A stretch of DNA of 64,000 nucleotides from assembly GCF_000397205.1 (NCBI RefSeq), contig NC_021237.1, positions 5,749,501 through 5,813,500 on the forward strand, written 5' to 3'. The notes beneath the pieces are model-generated. The model was given only the letters and a program-made list of their open reading frames with translations. It had not been told where the DNA came from and made no database searches. Source of the DNA: Pseudomonas protegens CHA0 (lineage in GTDB: Bacteria > Pseudomonadota > Gammaproteobacteria > Pseudomonadales > Pseudomonadaceae). Made by a program: the position numbers and the translations under genes. Below are positions 63,116-64,000 of the stretch, one piece after another (position 1 is the first letter of the stretch; every line of letters begins with the position of its first letter).

Positions 63116-64000
63116 ATGATCGTAGGTATCGACCTGGGGACCACCAACAGCCTGGTCGCGGTCTGGCGCGAAACCGCCAGCGAGCTGGTGCCCAATGCCC
63201 TGGGCGAACTGCTGACCCCCAGCGTGGTGGGCCTGGACGACGAAGGCCGGATCCTGGTGGGGCAAGCCGCCAGGGAGCGCCTGCACACGCACCCGCAGCT
63301 CACCACGGCGCTGTTCAAGCGCTACATGGGCAGCGCCACCGAAGTGCGCCTGGGGGAACGTACCTACCGCCCCGAAGAACTCTCGGCCCTGGTGCTCAAG
63401 AGCCTCAAGGAAGACGTTGAGCGGGCCTATGGCGAACCGGTGGAGGAAGCGGTGATCAGCGTGCCAGCCTACTTCAGCGATGCCCAGCGCAAGGCCACGC
63501 GGATTGCCGGCGAACTGGCCGGGCTCAAGGTGGAAAAACTGATCAACGAACCCACCGCGGCAGCCCTGGCCTACGGCCTGCACCAGCGTGACCGGGAAAC
63601 CTCGTTCCTGGTCTTCGACCTCGGTGGCGGCACCTTCGACGTGTCGATTCTGGAGCTGTTCGACGGGGTCATGGAAGTCCGCGCCAGCGCCGGCGACAAC
63701 TTCCTCGGCGGCGAGGACTTCGACAACCTGCTGCTGGAACACTTCCTCGAACAGCAGGCCCAGGCCGCGGGCTTTCCCGAACGCCAGAGCGTGCTCCAGG
63801 CACTGCGCCGGGAAGCCGAGCGCGTGCGCCGCGCCCTCGGCCAGGAGCCCAGTGCCGAATTCAGCCTGCGGGTCGATGGCCGGCAATGGACCCAGACCAT
63901 CACCCAGGCGCAACTGGCCAGCCTCTATGCGCCGCTGCTGGAACGCCTGCGGGCGCCCATCGAACGCGCCCTGCGCGATGCACGGATCCGCGTCAGCGAC
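63116..64000 (+). CDS. hscC: HscC-like Hsp70 chaperone, 3' end beyond the window
   Basis: ATG 63116 (AAGGGAG upstream) opens [19 protein letters not shown], the Hsp70 phosphate-1 motif. [44 protein letters not shown] and [21 protein letters not shown] confirm the ATPase domain. 295 codons are present, i.e. about half of the usual length, without a stop. The short [16 protein letters not shown] start and [12 protein letters not shown] fit HscC rather than DnaK/HscA. Its J-domain partner may follow outside. Confidence 0.88.
   Translation, partial: MIVGIDLGTTNSLVAVWRETASELVPNALGELLTPSVVGLDDEGRILVGQAARERLHTHPQLTTALFKRYMGSATEVRLGERTYRPEELSALVLKSLKEDVERAYGEPVEEAVISVPAYFSDAQRKATRIAGELAGLKVEKLINEPTAAALAYGLHQRDRETSFLVFDLGGGTFDVSILELFDGVMEVRASAGDNFLGGEDFDNLLLEHFLEQQAQAAGFPERQSVLQALRREAERVRRALGQEPSAEFSLRVDGRQWTQTITQAQLASLYAPLLERLRAPIERALRDARIRVSD

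Overview
The window looks like a chromosome segment of a fluorescent Pseudomonas (P. fluorescens complex; closeness to P. protegens/P. chlororaphis is only an impression). The reasons are high GC, an OprD-family porin, Pseudomonas-type small proteins (DUF2790/PtrA-like, DUF3077), a BphO-BphP phytochrome pair, BdlA-like PAS chemoreceptors, a CzcCBA/CzcD set, many LysR regulators and several REP elements with GCCGGC cores.

Region 1 (1 to about 11.1 kb) is a genomic island fragment. It starts inside a DUF927/Toprim primase-helicase gene of the plasmid/satellite type, followed by a coiled-coil gene. Then come two minus-strand cargo modules that look like defence or stress systems. One is a strikingly AT-rich pair (a helical-repeat protein and a protein with a PD-(D/E)XK-like N-terminus) joined by an ATGA overlap. 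The other is an NdpA/YejK-family nucleoid-associated protein coupled to a C-terminally membrane-anchored protein, with a perfect LexA-type palindrome upstream. A gene-poor stretch of about 1.5 kb follows, ending in a strong terminator. No integrase is visible, so the left border lies outside the window.

Region 2 (11.2-24 kb) is core chromosome: HAD acid phosphatase, a lipoprotein, di-haem cytochrome c peroxidase (with a likely ANR box), a lipoprotein gamma-glutamyltransferase, acetyltransferases, a REPIN and a structured leader in front of a small upstream ORF and a DUF3077 gene, a HigBA toxin-antitoxin pair, a MerR regulator, a short laccase-domain protein, D-Ala-D-Ala ligase and a LysE exporter.

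Region 3 (24-42.3 kb) holds an AraC regulator, a cupin, the bphO-bphP operon, LysR-transporter divergons, YbaK deacylase, a PRISE-type reductase, flavin reductase, an SDR, two tandem 438-residue soluble PAS-PAS-MCP receptors and a RidA protein.

Region 4 (42.3-52.7 kb) is a metal-linked block: a PtrA/DUF2790 small protein divergent from an OprD-family porin, czcCBA with an extra tiny ORF between czcC and czcB, a divergent CzcR-like response regulator without an adjacent kinase, and czcD. Four 16-bp elements of the form (A/C)TTNC-N6-GTAAT (one degenerate) sit in these promoters and may be one metal regulon.

Region 5 (52.7-64 kb) has a GntP permease, an LprI-like protein, a two-segment membrane protein, an MHS-type MFS permease, a stand-alone panB convergent with a MocR-type regulator, a helix-hairpin-helix protein, an AtoE-type fatty-acid permease, a Tat-exported phosphoesterase and the 5' part of an HscC-like Hsp70. 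No tRNA, rRNA, CRISPR array or complete insertion sequence was seen.
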